This document shows positions 1 through 9,309 of a stretch of DNA of 64,000 nt, piece after piece. Within the stretch, counting starts at the first letter, position 1. Each line of letters starts with the position of its first letter. The position numbers were made by a program, and so were the translations under genes. The stretch is from Nostoc sp. NIES-4103 (lineage in GTDB: Bacteria; Cyanobacteriota; Cyanobacteriia; Cyanobacteriales; Nostocaceae): the NCBI RefSeq assembly GCF_002368335.1, contig NZ_AP018288.1:2584208-2648207 (forward strand), given 5' to 3'. Below the pieces are notes generated by a model. That model made no database searches. It was not told the origin of the DNA and saw only the letters and a program-made list of their open reading frames with translations.

Positions 1-585
1 TATGCAGATACTGGCCCTGTGCAAGATAAAGTTTGGGCACAAAAAGCCGGAATTGGTTGGATTGCCAAGAATGGTAATGTAATCACAAGGGAATATGGTT
101 CTTGGGTATTCTTGGGAGAAGTGTTGACCAATTTGGAATTAGAAAGCGATCGCCCCCATACAGAACACTGCGGTAGCTGTAATCGTTGTCTTGAAGCTTG
201 TCCTACAGGTGCCATTACCCAGCCATTTGTAGTAGATGCCAATCGGTGCATCGCTTATCATACAATCGAAAATCGGGCGGAAAAATTACCAGAAACAGTC
301 ACACCCCATTTGCAAGGCTGGGTTGCTGGTTGCGATATTTGCCAAGACGTTTGTCCTTGGAACCAGCGTTTTGCCAAAACAACAGATGTGGAAGATTTTC
401 AACCTTATCCTGAAAATCTTGCGCCCAAGCTGATAGAATTAGCCCAAATCTCGAATGAGGAGTGGGATAGACGATTTCCGGCATCAGCGTTGCGGCGGAT
501 TAAGCCAGAAATGTTACGACGAAATGCCCGTGCTAATCTTGACGCATCCACACGAAAGAATGACTCAGAAAGTAATTATCTTTGA
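1..585 (+). CDS. queG: Epoxyqueuosine reductase QueG, 3' part
   Basis: This is the C-terminal part of QueG, the cobalamin- and iron-sulfur-dependent enzyme that reduces epoxyqueuosine to queuosine in the wobble base of certain tRNAs. The frame is open from the first base of the window, so the N-terminal part lies upstream. Two ferredoxin-like [4Fe-4S] cysteine clusters are visible: CGSCNRCLEACPTGA near bases 170-215 and GCDICQDVCPWN near bases 330-363. This paired arrangement is typical of the family. The C-terminal tail (FPASALRRIKPEMLRRNA) also matches QueG proteins. The end of the gene overlaps the start of the HAD phosphatase by 26 bases, so the two are probably cotranscribed. Confidence 0.93.
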   Translation, partial: YADTGPVQDKVWAQKAGIGWIAKNGNVITREYGSWVFLGEVLTNLELESDRPHTEHCGSCNRCLEACPTGAITQPFVVDANRCIAYHTIENRAEKLPETVTPHLQGWVAGCDICQDVCPWNQRFAKTTDVEDFQPYPENLAPKLIELAQISNEEWDRRFPASALRRIKPEMLRRNARANLDASTRKNDSESNYL

Positions 586-1198
586 TTTTGATGGCACGAT
601 CGCCGATACGGTAGATGCTCTTGTAGGTATTGCCAATCGTTTAGCTGTAGAATTTGGTTATGTACAAATCACCCAAGAGGAACTAGCTCTCCTGAGAAAT
701 TTAACTTCTAGAGAAATTATTAAATACTCAGGTATATCTCTATTTAAAATTCCGTTTCTGCTGAAAAAAGTTAAATCGGAGTTGAAAGGCAAAATTCACG
801 AATTTAAACCTATTCCCGGAATTCGAGAAGCATTAATAGAACTCCAATATCAAGGTTATCGTTTAGGAATTATTACATCCAATTCTAAAGACAACGTTAA
901 TGCTTTTCTGAAAATCAATGAATTAGATAACCTATTTGATTTTATTTACTCAGGAGTAACAATTTTTGGCAAAACAACAATAATTAATAATGTATTGAGG
1001 CAAAAGCAATTCAAACCTCAATCAGTCATTTATGTTGGTGATGAAACCAGAGATATAGAAGCATCAAAAAAAGCGAATATTAAAGTAATTGCGGTGACTT
1101 GGGGATTTAATTCCCCAGAAGTGCTAGCCAAACAAAATCCAGATTTTTTAATTGATCAACCAAGTGAACTATTAGAAGTTATGAGAAATCTTAAATAG
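560..1198 (+). CDS. HAD-superfamily hydrolase, phosphoglycolate phosphatase-like
   Basis: A 212-residue haloacid dehalogenase-type phosphatase. Motif I, DFDGTIADT, is at residues 9-17 and carries the nucleophile Asp9 and acid/base Asp11. Motif II is TSNSK near residue 109. Motif IV is GDETRDIEASKKA near residue 160. The helical cap between motifs I and II fits subfamily IA (Gph/PgmB-like). A longer reading frame begins at 455, but the family starts just before motif I, so the ATG at 560 was chosen; GAAAGA lies just upstream. The start lies inside the end of queG, suggesting translational coupling. The substrate cannot be read from the sequence; phosphoglycolate or a nucleotide are guesses from the family. 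Confidence 0.85.
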   Translation: MTQKVIIFDFDGTIADTVDALVGIANRLAVEFGYVQITQEELALLRNLTSREIIKYSGISLFKIPFLLKKVKSELKGKIHEFKPIPGIREALIELQYQGYRLGIITSNSKDNVNAFLKINELDNLFDFIYSGVTIFGKTTIINNVLRQKQFKPQSVIYVGDETRDIEASKKANIKVIAVTWGFNSPEVLAKQNPDFLIDQPSELLEVMRNLK

Positions 1199-1395
1199 TC
1201 AATAGTCAACAGTCAACAGTTCACACCATTGACCAAATAATTACTAATTCGTAATTCGTAATTCGTAATTAAAGAGGGTACAGCAGCCCACACCAAATAT
1301 GCAGATTTGGTGGTCTTCAATCAGTGGTGGGTTCAGAGCAAGCACTGATTGCATTTACGAATTACGAATTATCAATTACGAATTATGTTGACTAC
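1199..1395. repeat. AATTCGT short tandem repeats flanking an intergenic spacer
   Basis: The spacer between the convergent HAD gene and the small acidic-protein gene begins with AGTCAACAGT-type repeats (1198-1222). It has AATTCGT heptamer repeats at about 1241-1270 and inverted-orientation copies (ACGAATT) at about 1356-1385. The same heptamer recurs at about 57498-57541 between hoxY and hoxU. These are short tandemly repeated sequences of the kind found in Nostocales. The two arrays face each other and could pair as a long hairpin. Confidence 0.75.
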
Positions 1396-1770
1396 TTAAC
1401 TTTTTGGTTGACCCTTTTCTATAGCTTGTTGTACTAAATCATCACTAACTTCAGTTACAGCATCATCCTTTGAACGCCCAACTTCTTTAGCTAAATCTTT
1501 ATAATCATCAGGATTACCAGTTGGCTTTGCTTCAGATTTTGTCTCTACTTGTGGGCGTACTGGATATTTAGGTGCTGTTGCTGCTTGCGCTGCTGCTGCA
1601 CCTTCACCAGTGCGGTCAACCTCACTAACACTAAATTGCTGTGCGGCTGCATAATCAGCTTCAAAATCAACTTTTGGTGCCTTTTCTTCACCACTGGCTA
1701 TATTTTCAGCAGCTAACTGTGCATCATGGGTAGGAGCTTCATTAACATTAGGCTTGATTTCATCAGGCAT
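1396..1770 (-). CDS. Small acidic hypothetical protein
   Basis: A 124-residue hydrophilic protein without cysteine, signal peptide or membrane segment. It is rich in Ala, Glu, Asp and Pro and looks largely disordered. Visible elements are the N-terminal MPDEIKPNVNEAPTHDAQ and a middle with alanine runs (GEGAAAAQAATA). The C-terminal part (KDLAKEVGRSKDDAVTEVS) could form an amphipathic helix. I do not recognise a named family. Composition and codon use look like a real cyanobacterial gene. It is transcribed away from the helical carotenoid protein gene, with about 200 bases between the starts. Function unknown. Confidence 0.6.
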   Translation of the reverse strand: MPDEIKPNVNEAPTHDAQLAAENIASGEEKAPKVDFEADYAAAQQFSVSEVDRTGEGAAAAQAATAPKYPVRPQVETKSEAKPTGNPDDYKDLAKEVGRSKDDAVTEVSDDLVQQAIEKGQPKS

Positions 1771-1969
1771 AACTTAAACACCACTTAATAATTTTTCAAT
1801 TGCTGGGGTGATTGTAGCAAAGTTACCTCTTGTAACGTTGGCATCTAGCGAGAGATTTTTACCTCTATTAAAAGATAGATTAATTAACTCTTTCTCTTGG
1901 AAGTAGAATCAAAGTGACAAATTTTGATAAGCCTTAACATGACCTAATAAAATATCATCGAGAAAAATT

Positions 1970-2500
1970 ATGACTGCAAGTTACAATAAAACTGCTCCCC
2001 AAGCATTGACCAAGGAAACTCAAAAAGCAGTAGAAGCATTTAACGCCTTAGATACAGATGCTAAATTAGCTTGGCTATATTTTGTTTATGAAAAACTGGG
2101 AGATTCTATCACTCCAGCAGCACCAGCTGCGGCAGAACCAGAATTAGCACCACTGTTGCTAGGTGATTATTTGAAATTATCAGATGAAGAACAATTAAAC
2201 ATTATGCGGGATATAGTTAACCGCAAAGATACAGAATATTCTCGTGCTTATGGTGCGTTAAAAGAAAACAACCAACTGTTAGTTTGGTATGCTTGGGCGG
2301 TAGCTATGGGAGATACTGTAGTTGACATCCCAGAAAATTACAAGCCCACCGAAGCCATTAACAATTTACTTTCCCAAATCGAAGGGCTTGAGTTTGAACA
2401 ACAAATTTCAGTATTACGAGCGATCGCTGCTGAATTAGGTTACAGTGAAGTCAAGCCGATAGAAACACAAGCACAAACTGGCAAAACCCCAAGTCTTTAA
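1970..2500 (+). CDS. Helical carotenoid protein (OCP N-terminal domain homologue)
   Basis: A 176-residue all-helical protein homologous to the N-terminal carotenoid-binding domain of the orange carotenoid protein, without the C-terminal NTF2-like domain. OCP-like landmarks are the early helix LDTDAKLAWLYFVYEKLG, the loop ITPAAPAA, a central helix DIVNRKDTEYSRAYGAL, the aromatic stretch LLVWYAWAVAMGD and the terminal EFEQQISVLRAIAAELGY. The Tyr and Trp in the WLYFVY and VWYAW segments match positions that contact the carotenoid in OCP. Stand-alone versions (HCPs) bind keto-carotenoids and act in singlet-oxygen or phycobilisome photoprotection, depending on clade. Which clade this is cannot be decided by eye. 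The next gene downstream is a carotenoid-desaturase-like flavoenzyme. Confidence 0.9.
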   Translation: MTASYNKTAPQALTKETQKAVEAFNALDTDAKLAWLYFVYEKLGDSITPAAPAAAEPELAPLLLGDYLKLSDEEQLNIMRDIVNRKDTEYSRAYGALKENNQLLVWYAWAVAMGDTVVDIPENYKPTEAINNLLSQIEGLEFEQQISVLRAIAAELGYSEVKPIETQAQTGKTPSL

Positions 2501-2640
2501 TTTTTGGGAGATGAGGGGGATGAGGGAGATGAGGGGGATGAGGAAGATAATTCTTTAATTCCTAACTCCTAACTCCTAACTCTTAACTCCCAATTCCCCA
2601 TTCCCCATTCCCAATTTCGTATAAATTAGTTGAGGGACTG
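2501..2640. repeat. GATGAGGG and CTAACTC/CCATTCC short tandem repeats
   Basis: The spacer between the helical carotenoid protein and the flavoenzyme holds about four imperfect copies of GATGAGGGG/GATGAGGGA (about 2508-2546). It then holds repeats of CTAACTC and CCCCATT (about 2559-2615). The GATGAGGG family reappears between hoxY and hoxU and, in frame, inside the kinase gene at 44467-44640. Confidence 0.75.
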
Positions 2641-2658
2641 CAACAAACGAAGGCGGGA

Positions 2659-4164
2659 ATGATGACAGGGCGGGAACAAAAGCGAGTAGTGGTTGTGGGT
2701 GCAGGCTGGGCTGGTTTAGGCGCAACCTACCATTTGGCTAAGCAAGGGTATGATGTCACACTTTTAGAAGCAGGCCCCTATCCTGGTGGACTTGTGGCTG
2801 GTTGGCAAACAGCAGGAAAATCAATTGAAGCTGGCATCCACGGCTTTTGGTATCCTTACAGAAATATTTTTTCTCTCATCGGTGAATTAGGAATTAATCC
2901 TTTCACTACCTGGACTCGTTCCTCGCAATATTCACCTGCGGGGTTGGAAGTGGAATCACCGATTTTTCAAGACTTACCAAGACTACCTTCACCTGTTGGT
3001 ACTTTCCTCTACACTCAGTTTAAGCGTTTGCCACTAATTGATCGTCTCAGCGCTTTGCCTTTACTTTACGCTGTGGTGGATTTTGATAATTCTGATGCAG
3101 CTTGGCGGCGTTATGATTTTGTCACTGCCCGTGAATTGTTCAAAGATTTTGGCGTTTCCGCCCGACTTTATCGTGAAGCTTTTGAACCAATGTTGTTGGT
3201 AGGTTTATTTGCCCCAGGTGAACAATGTTCAGCCGCAGCAACTTTAGGAATGCTTTACTATTTTATTTTGGCTCACCAAACTGATTTTGATGTAGTTTGG
3301 TGTCGGGGAACAGTGGGAGAAAAAATATTTCGTCCTTGGGTGGAACGTATTGAAAAAGCTGGTGCAAAAGTGCTACCCAAGCACCGAGTTACAGATTTAA
3401 TTATTGAGAATAATCAAGCCAAAGGTGTTGTTTGTGGTGATCAAGTTTTTGATGCCGATGCCGTAATTTTTGCTGTTGGCATCACTGGTATGAAGAAAAT
3501 TGTTTCAACTAGTGCTAGCTTACAAAGTCGGGAAGAATTTCGTAATTTGAGTAACTTAGGGGCAATTGATGTTTTAGCAACAAGGCTATGGTTTGACCGG
3601 AAAATAAATATTCCTCGTCCTTCTAATGCTTGCTTTGGTTTCGATGCAACTACGGGATGGACATTTTTTGATTTGAATGCCTTACATGATGAATATAAAG
3701 ATGAGCCTGGAACAGTAATTGAAGCTGATTTCTATCACGCCAATCAATTTTTGAGTTTAAATGATCAAGAAATTGTGTCCATAGTTCAGCAGTATTTAGT
3801 AACTTGTTTACCAGAATTTCGGCAAGCAAAAGTTATTGATAGCAGCGTAATTCGGTTGCCAAATGCAGTTAGTCATTTTGCGCCAGGTAGCTATCGTTAT
3901 ATGTTGCCAGCTAAAACAAATTTTGAGAATGTATTTATGAGTGGCGATTGGATTGTCAACCGTCACGGTTCATGGTCACAGGAAAAAGCTTATGTAACTG
4001 GTTTAGAAGCGGCGAATTTGGTAGTCTCCTATTTAGGACAAGGTACGCCAACTGAGATTCTAAATGTAGAAGAAGATGAAGCCCATATACAACTGGCGCG
4101 ATCGCTCAACCAAACCATGCGTAACTTGGGTAAATCTATCTTGCCAGACTTTTGGTTGCCTTAG
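2659..4164 (+). CDS. FAD-dependent oxidoreductase of the carotenoid desaturase/isomerase type
   Basis: A 501-residue flavoprotein. The N-terminal Rossmann motif VVVVGAGWAGLGATYHLAKQ (residues about 10-29) followed by LLEAGPYPGG is the FAD-binding signature of the phytoene/zeta-carotene desaturase and amine oxidase superfamily. The C-terminal FAD motif (NVFMSGDWIVN...SQEKAYVTGLEAANLV) is also intact. Length and motif order resemble CrtP/CrtQ-type desaturases, but it is not a clear orthologue of either. Its reaction is inferred to be desaturation, isomerisation or other modification of a carotenoid or related isoprenoid. It follows the helical carotenoid protein in the same direction with about 160 bases of repeat between them. 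Two adjacent ATG codons are present; GGCGGG lies just upstream of the first. Confidence 0.82.
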   Translation: MMTGREQKRVVVVGAGWAGLGATYHLAKQGYDVTLLEAGPYPGGLVAGWQTAGKSIEAGIHGFWYPYRNIFSLIGELGINPFTTWTRSSQYSPAGLEVESPIFQDLPRLPSPVGTFLYTQFKRLPLIDRLSALPLLYAVVDFDNSDAAWRRYDFVTARELFKDFGVSARLYREAFEPMLLVGLFAPGEQCSAAATLGMLYYFILAHQTDFDVVWCRGTVGEKIFRPWVERIEKAGAKVLPKHRVTDLIIENNQAKGVVCGDQVFDADAVIFAVGITGMKKIVSTSASLQSREEFRNLSNLGAIDVLATRLWFDRKINIPRPSNACFGFDATTGWTFFDLNALHDEYKDEPGTVIEADFYHANQFLSLNDQEIVSIVQQYLVTCLPEFRQAKVIDSSVIRLPNAVSHFAPGSYRYMLPAKTNFENVFMSGDWIVNRHGSWSQEKAYVTGLEAANLVVSYLGQGTPTEILNVEEDEAHIQLARSLNQTMRNLGKSILPDFWLP

Positions 4165-4185
4165 TCGTCCAATATTACTTCGTGT

Positions 4186-4228
4186 CTTGGTGTCTTAGTG
4201 GTTAATAATCAACCACGAAGACACCAAG
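4186..4228. terminator. Hairpin between convergent genes, likely bidirectional terminator
   Basis: Arms CTTGGTGTCTTAGTGGTT (4186-4203) and AACCACGAAGACACCAAG (4211-4228) pair over 18 bases with one mismatch around a 7-base loop. It sits exactly between the convergent stop codons at 4164 and 4238. There is no long T run, so it may instead be a dispersed repeat. A related sequence (GGTGTCTTAGTGTCTTAGTGG) is at about 42130. Confidence 0.5.
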
Positions 4229-4237
4229 AATCTGCCC

Positions 4238-5566
4238 TCAAGCAACCTGAGAAACTCGCTGTTGGATTGGAATTGTAATCACGAATTCTGTGCCTTTTCC
4301 TGGTATAGATTCGCAACACAAACTACCGCCATGCTTTTCCACAACAATTTGGTGGCTGATAGATAATCCTAATCCTGTTCCTTTGCCGCTGGGTTTTGTG
4401 GTGAAGAAGGGATCAAATAACTTTTTTTTCACGCTTTCACACATTCCCGGGCCATTATCAGCGATATGGATACCAACCCAGCTGTCTCCAAGAGTTTGAG
4501 TCCGAATAGAAATTCTACTGGGTTGCTTTTGAATCTCGGCAAATGAACGTTTTTGATTGTACTCATCTAGTGCATCAATAGCATTGGCGACAATGTTCAT
4601 CAACACTTGATTGATCTGTCCTCCAAAGCACTCGATTGGTGGCAATACACTGTATTCCCTAACAACTTCTATTTCGGGATGTTCAGGTTGTGACTTGAGG
4701 CGATAATTTAAAATTGTCAGCGTGCTATCAATACATTCATGAATATCAACCTCTGTCATCTTAGTATCTTCTAGACGCGAGAATATTCGCATAGACTTAA
4801 TGATTTCACGAATACGTCTTGCACCAAAATTCATCGAGTTGAGCAGCTTTAACAAATCTTGCTCAAGAAATTCCAAGTCAACCAATTCCTCTTGTGCTTG
4901 AATCCGAGGTGTGGGGTTTGGGTATTCTTCTTGATAGAGGTGCAGCAGTTTCAGCACTTCTTGGGTATATTCATTGGCATGAATTAGATTGCCATAAATG
5001 AAGTTTACAGGGTTATTAATCTCATGAACAATTCCAGCGACCATTTCTCCTAAGCTAGACAGCTTTTCATTTTGAATCAGCTTGATTTGCAGTTGTTTGA
5101 GATCATCATAAGCAAGGCTGACTTCTACAACTTTTTGCTCTAACTGAGTATTTTTATGTTCTAATTGCCGCGCCAAATCATACAGCTTTAGGTGCAATTT
5201 TACCCGTGACAACACTTCCTCTTGCTGAAAAGGTTTGGTGATATAGTCTACAGCACCAACTCTAAAACCTTCAACTTTATTTGCAGTATCAGAGAGTGCC
5301 GTCATAAAGATGACTGGAATATCTCTTGTTACCGGATTTGCCTTTAATTGACGACAGGTTTCAAAACCATCAATTTCTGGCATCATCACATCCAACAAAA
5401 TTAAATTGGGTAGAGCATATGTCACCCGTTCTAATGCTACTTTCCCTGATTTCGCTACCCAAACTTCTAAGCCGACCTGATCTAGAGCATCAGACAACAC
5501 ACCTAAATTTGCAGGATTATCATCAACGATGAGAACCGTTGCAGTTTGCTCAGTTAGAAAATTCAT
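4238..5566 (-). CDS. Response regulator-histidine kinase (REC-HisKA-HATPase)
   Basis: A 442-residue protein starting with a receiver domain (residues about 10-130). It has the acidic pair IVDDN, phospho-acceptor Asp in LILLDVMMPEIDG, Thr in FMTAL and Lys in ITKPF. A coiled coil (residues about 130-170) follows. The dimerisation/phosphorylation box is LGEMVAGIVHEINNPVNF with its His. The ATPase has N (NIVANAIDAL), G1 (DNGPGM), F (DPFFTTK) and G2 (GTGLGLSI) boxes. All catalytic residues look intact. The ATG is 5 bases after the stop codon of the large hybrid kinase on the same strand, so the two form an operon and probably one phosphorelay. There is no DNA-binding or cyclase output. Confidence 0.9.
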   Translation of the reverse strand: MNFLTEQTATVLIVDDNPANLGVLSDALDQVGLEVWVAKSGKVALERVTYALPNLILLDVMMPEIDGFETCRQLKANPVTRDIPVIFMTALSDTANKVEGFRVGAVDYITKPFQQEEVLSRVKLHLKLYDLARQLEHKNTQLEQKVVEVSLAYDDLKQLQIKLIQNEKLSSLGEMVAGIVHEINNPVNFIYGNLIHANEYTQEVLKLLHLYQEEYPNPTPRIQAQEELVDLEFLEQDLLKLLNSMNFGARRIREIIKSMRIFSRLEDTKMTEVDIHECIDSTLTILNYRLKSQPEHPEIEVVREYSVLPPIECFGGQINQVLMNIVANAIDALDEYNQKRSFAEIQKQPSRISIRTQTLGDSWVGIHIADNGPGMCESVKKKLFDPFFTTKPSGKGTGLGLSISHQIVVEKHGGSLCCESIPGKGTEFVITIPIQQRVSQVA

Positions 5567-5571
5567 ACTGC

Positions 5572-8500
5572 TTACTTGAGAGATTGAACGAGTGCCAAAA
5601 TTTCTTGGTCTTGAAAACCTTTTGCCAGCTGGTGCAGCTTTTTCGCCAAGGGGATGTATTTTTCATCCAGTTGTTCGAGTAATGCTGCCTGTTTTATAAT
5701 TCCCTTAAAGTTGCCTTTCATTACTAATTCATACAGAATTTCTATTTCTGCTGTAGGTGGAGCTACTAAGGCTGTATTGTCTCGTTCTGGCTGACTCAAA
5801 GTATTTTGCTCTTCATAAATCCACTCTAGATGTAGATGTTGCCTCAATTGCTGGAATAGTTCCATTGCTTGTACAGGCTTGGGAAGAAAATCATCACCTC
5901 CCATTTCTAAGCTGCGATGGCGATCGCTTTCAAACACGCTGGCTGATGAAACAATAATAGTAATGTGTTTAAATGCTTCTGACTCTCGAATGCATTTAAT
6001 TAAGCCAAAACCATCGAGTTCTGGCATCAGCAAGTCGGTGAGAACCAAATCTGGTTGAAATTCCCCAACTTTGCGCCAACCCTCTTGTCCATCCTTAGCT
6101 TCAGCAACCTCAAAGCCGATGGGAGCGAGCAAATTGGCAATCACTGAGCGATTTTCCCATTTATCATCAACAACGAGAATCTTGGGGCGGCAATTTTTGA
6201 TACCAATAATTTGCCCATAATCATCAGCTTGAGATGTTTTGATCCATTCATCAGCGGCAGGCAAATTCACATCAAACCAAAAAATACTACCAATTCCTAG
6301 TTCACTCTGAACTTGAATTTTGCTACCCATCAATTCTACAATTCTCTGGCTAATTGCCAATCCCAAGCCTGTGCCTTCGGTCTGGCGGCGGTTATCGCCT
6401 GCTTGCTCAAAGGGTTGAAAAATGGCTTGGTGTTTTTCTTGAGCAATACCGATGCCTGTGTCGCGGACTTCAAAGCGAATTTTGCCTTCAGCAGCATAAC
6501 TAATGGTAAAATTAACACATCCTGCATCAGTAAATTTAATGGCATTGCTCAGCAGGTTAATCAACACTTGCCGCAGGCGTTTTTCATCGGCATGGATACC
6601 GACAGGTAATTCTGAGGCTAATTGATATTGGAAGTTAATATTTTTCAGTTCGGCACGAATGCGGCACATCTCTGCAACGCCTTGGAGGAAAGCCGGGAAG
6701 TGGAAATCGCTCTTGATGAGTTCTACTTTCTGGGCTTCGATTTTCGACAAATCTAGAATGTCATTGATTAAAGTCAGCAAATGGGAACCGCATTGATAAA
6801 TTACATCAATACGCGATCGCTCGTCTTCTTGCAAGTGTTTAGAACGCTGGAGAATTTGAGCATAGCCGAGAATACCATTGAGGGGAGTGCGTAACTCGTG
6901 GCTCATGTTGGCTAGAAATTCACTTTTGGCAAAACTTGCCGCTTCTGCCGCTTCTTTGGCTTTGGCAAGAGCGATTTCAAATTGCTTGCGTTCGGTAATA
7001 TCGTTGTTAATTTCCAGTTGACTAAAAGGCTGCCCATTGGCATCACGCTGCAACGTCCAACGACTGGCTACAATGATGCGCCGACCATCACAGGTGGTGT
7101 GGTGCAGTTCTCCCTCCCAAGATCCTTGCTCGAAAAACTCGCTTAAGACCGTTTCTACTGGTTTAGGAAAGACAGTTTCTAAGAATGTGTGAATGTACTG
7201 CCCAATGACTTCTTGGCGCTTCCAGCCGTAGAGGAGTTCTGCCCCCTGATTCCAGTAAGTAATTCGGTCATTCATGTCCCGAATAATAATACTATCGCTG
7301 GCTGAGTCTAAAATTTCTAGTGTTTGCCGCAGTCTTTGCTCAGCTTCTTTGCGTTCGGTAATATCGGTGTTGGCTCCTACCCACTCCCGAATGCTACCAT
7401 CTGCTGCTACAATCGGCACACCCCGTATGCTCAGGTGGCGATACTCGCCGTCGTGACGCCGAATCCGAGTTTCGGTTTGATGAACTGTGCGGTTAGCAAG
7501 TGCTGTTCTCCATACCTCTGCTGCCTCTGCCCGGTCATCGGGATGTACCATATCCTGCCATCCCCACCCCCATATTTCCTCTATGCTTTGTCCTGTAAAG
7601 GCACGCCACTGGGGTTGGTCGGTGACAAATCCACCCTCAGCATTAGTACTCCAAATAATTTGAGATGTGGCTTCAATCAGCGAACGAAATCGTTCTTCAC
7701 TCAATTGCAGTGCTAGTTCTGCTTGTTTGCGATCGTGAATATCGGTACATGTACCAATCCATTCACGAATACTACCATTTTCACCTAGAACCGGAACGCC
7801 TCTAATTTGGAAATATCGGTAGCTGCCATCTGCTGCCCGTATCCGATATTCTGTGTTGTAAAGGCTTTTAGTTTGCACTGCTTGCATCCAGATTTGAGAT
7901 GTTTGATCTCGATCATCTGGATGAATCGCATCTAACCAGCCAAGACCAGCCACCTCAGCTTGGGTTTGTCCGGTGTATGCTCTCCATGCAGGCATATCTA
8001 TCACCTGCCCGTCAGCCTCCGTTGTCCAGACAATTTGGGAAGTTGCGGTGATCAAGGAGCGATGGCGTTCTTCACTCAATTGCAGTGCTAGTTCTGCTTG
8101 TTTGCGATCATGGATATCGTTACATGTACCAATCCACTCACGGATACTACCATCTTCACTCAGAATCGGAACGGCTCTACTTTGGAAATATCGGTAGTTG
8201 CCATCTGCTGATCTGACTCTATATTCTACGTTGTACAAGCTTTTAGCTTCCACTGCTTGTATCCAGATTTGAGATGTTGGGTCACGATCATCTGGATGAA
8301 TTGCATCTAACCAGCCAAAATCGGCTACCTCAGCTTGGGTTTGTCCGGTGTATGCTCTCCATGCTGGTGTATCTAGCAATTGCCCGTCGCCATCTGTTGT
8401 CCAGACAATTTGGGAAGTTGCGGTGATCAAAGAGCGATGGCGTTGTTCACTACGCTGAAGTGCTAGTTCTGCTTGTTTGCGATCGTGAATATCGATACAA

Positions 8501-9309
8501 GTGCCAATCCACTCTCGAATGCTGCCATCAGTTTCTAGCAGGGGAACACCTCGTGACTGCATGTAGCGGTAGTTACCATCATGGCACTGGACACGAAATT
8601 CTACTTGATATTGGTTGCCAGTTTTAATTGCTGTTTCCCATGCCTGAGTCATTAATTCGCGATCGTCTGGATGAATCGCATCTAACCATCCCCAGCCTTC
8701 AGATTCTTCCCAGGTTTGCCCTGTGATTTCCCTCCAAGCAGGATTTTCCTCAGTTGAAAAGCCGCCAGCGGAATTTGTCCAAACCATCTTAGAAGTTGCT
8801 GTGATTAGCGAACGATAGCGTTCTTCACTATGTCGCAGTGCTATTTCTGTTTGTTGGCGTTCTGTGATATTCTCACTGAACATCATCACGCCGCCGATTT
8901 CACCGCTTGCTGTGTACCAAGGGCGGACTGACCAACGTACCCACTCAAAAGACCCATCTGCCCGTGGAAAAGGATCTGCATCACGTTGTGCAACTTCCCC
9001 TGCTAAACATTGCTGGTGAATCTGTTTCCACTTTTGGGGAATGTCGGGAAAAACTTCGTAGTGAGAGCGACCGATAATGTCGCCTGTTAGGTTATGATTT
9101 TCAAGCCATTTGCGACTCATGGTAAGATAGCGCATTTGGCGATCGCATATCACCATCGCTACGGGGGCATATTCGATCGCTTGGTGCAAATACGAATTGT
9201 TTTCAAGCAGAGCGATTTCTGATTGATTGTACCCAGTGAGGTCGCTTTCGTTCGCGATTTGCGATCGCTCATTTGCTAGAGGGTTTTCAGATTGGAATCT
9301 TTGGCTCAT
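5572..9309 (-). CDS. Multi-PAS hybrid sensor histidine kinase
   Basis: A 1245-residue cytoplasmic-looking hybrid kinase with no clear membrane segment. Six PAS/PAC modules occupy residues about 40-790. The middle four (about 165-660) are close copies of one another, each ending in DGSIREWIGTC- or DGSIREWVGAN-like strands and I(H/T)DRKQAE or ITERKEAE linkers. They are followed by HisKA (MSHELRTPLNGIL), HATPase (NLLSNAIKF, DTGIGI, GTGLGLAI), a receiver (VVDDKWENR, LVLTDLLMPELDG, PKP) and a short helical tail resembling an Hpt-like region without an obvious phospho-His. A TTG start six bases upstream would give 1247 residues; the ATG was preferred. It forms an operon with the REC-kinase gene 5 bases downstream. 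The ligand of the PAS domains is unknown. Confidence 0.92.
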   Translation of the reverse strand: MSQRFQSENPLANERSQIANESDLTGYNQSEIALLENNSYLHQAIEYAPVAMVICDRQMRYLTMSRKWLENHNLTGDIIGRSHYEVFPDIPQKWKQIHQQCLAGEVAQRDADPFPRADGSFEWVRWSVRPWYTASGEIGGVMMFSENITERQQTEIALRHSEERYRSLITATSKMVWTNSAGGFSTEENPAWREITGQTWEESEGWGWLDAIHPDDRELMTQAWETAIKTGNQYQVEFRVQCHDGNYRYMQSRGVPLLETDGSIREWIGTCIDIHDRKQAELALQRSEQRHRSLITATSQIVWTTDGDGQLLDTPAWRAYTGQTQAEVADFGWLDAIHPDDRDPTSQIWIQAVEAKSLYNVEYRVRSADGNYRYFQSRAVPILSEDGSIREWIGTCNDIHDRKQAELALQLSEERHRSLITATSQIVWTTEADGQVIDMPAWRAYTGQTQAEVAGLGWLDAIHPDDRDQTSQIWMQAVQTKSLYNTEYRIRAADGSYRYFQIRGVPVLGENGSIREWIGTCTDIHDRKQAELALQLSEERFRSLIEATSQIIWSTNAEGGFVTDQPQWRAFTGQSIEEIWGWGWQDMVHPDDRAEAAEVWRTALANRTVHQTETRIRRHDGEYRHLSIRGVPIVAADGSIREWVGANTDITERKEAEQRLRQTLEILDSASDSIIIRDMNDRITYWNQGAELLYGWKRQEVIGQYIHTFLETVFPKPVETVLSEFFEQGSWEGELHHTTCDGRRIIVASRWTLQRDANGQPFSQLEINNDITERKQFEIALAKAKEAAEAASFAKSEFLANMSHELRTPLNGILGYAQILQRSKHLQEDERSRIDVIYQCGSHLLTLINDILDLSKIEAQKVELIKSDFHFPAFLQGVAEMCRIRAELKNINFQYQLASELPVGIHADEKRLRQVLINLLSNAIKFTDAGCVNFTISYAAEGKIRFEVRDTGIGIAQEKHQAIFQPFEQAGDNRRQTEGTGLGLAISQRIVELMGSKIQVQSELGIGSIFWFDVNLPAADEWIKTSQADDYGQIIGIKNCRPKILVVDDKWENRSVIANLLAPIGFEVAEAKDGQEGWRKVGEFQPDLVLTDLLMPELDGFGLIKCIRESEAFKHITIIVSSASVFESDRHRSLEMGGDDFLPKPVQAMELFQQLRQHLHLEWIYEEQNTLSQPERDNTALVAPPTAEIEILYELVMKGNFKGIIKQAALLEQLDEKYIPLAKKLHQLAKGFQDQEILALVQSLK

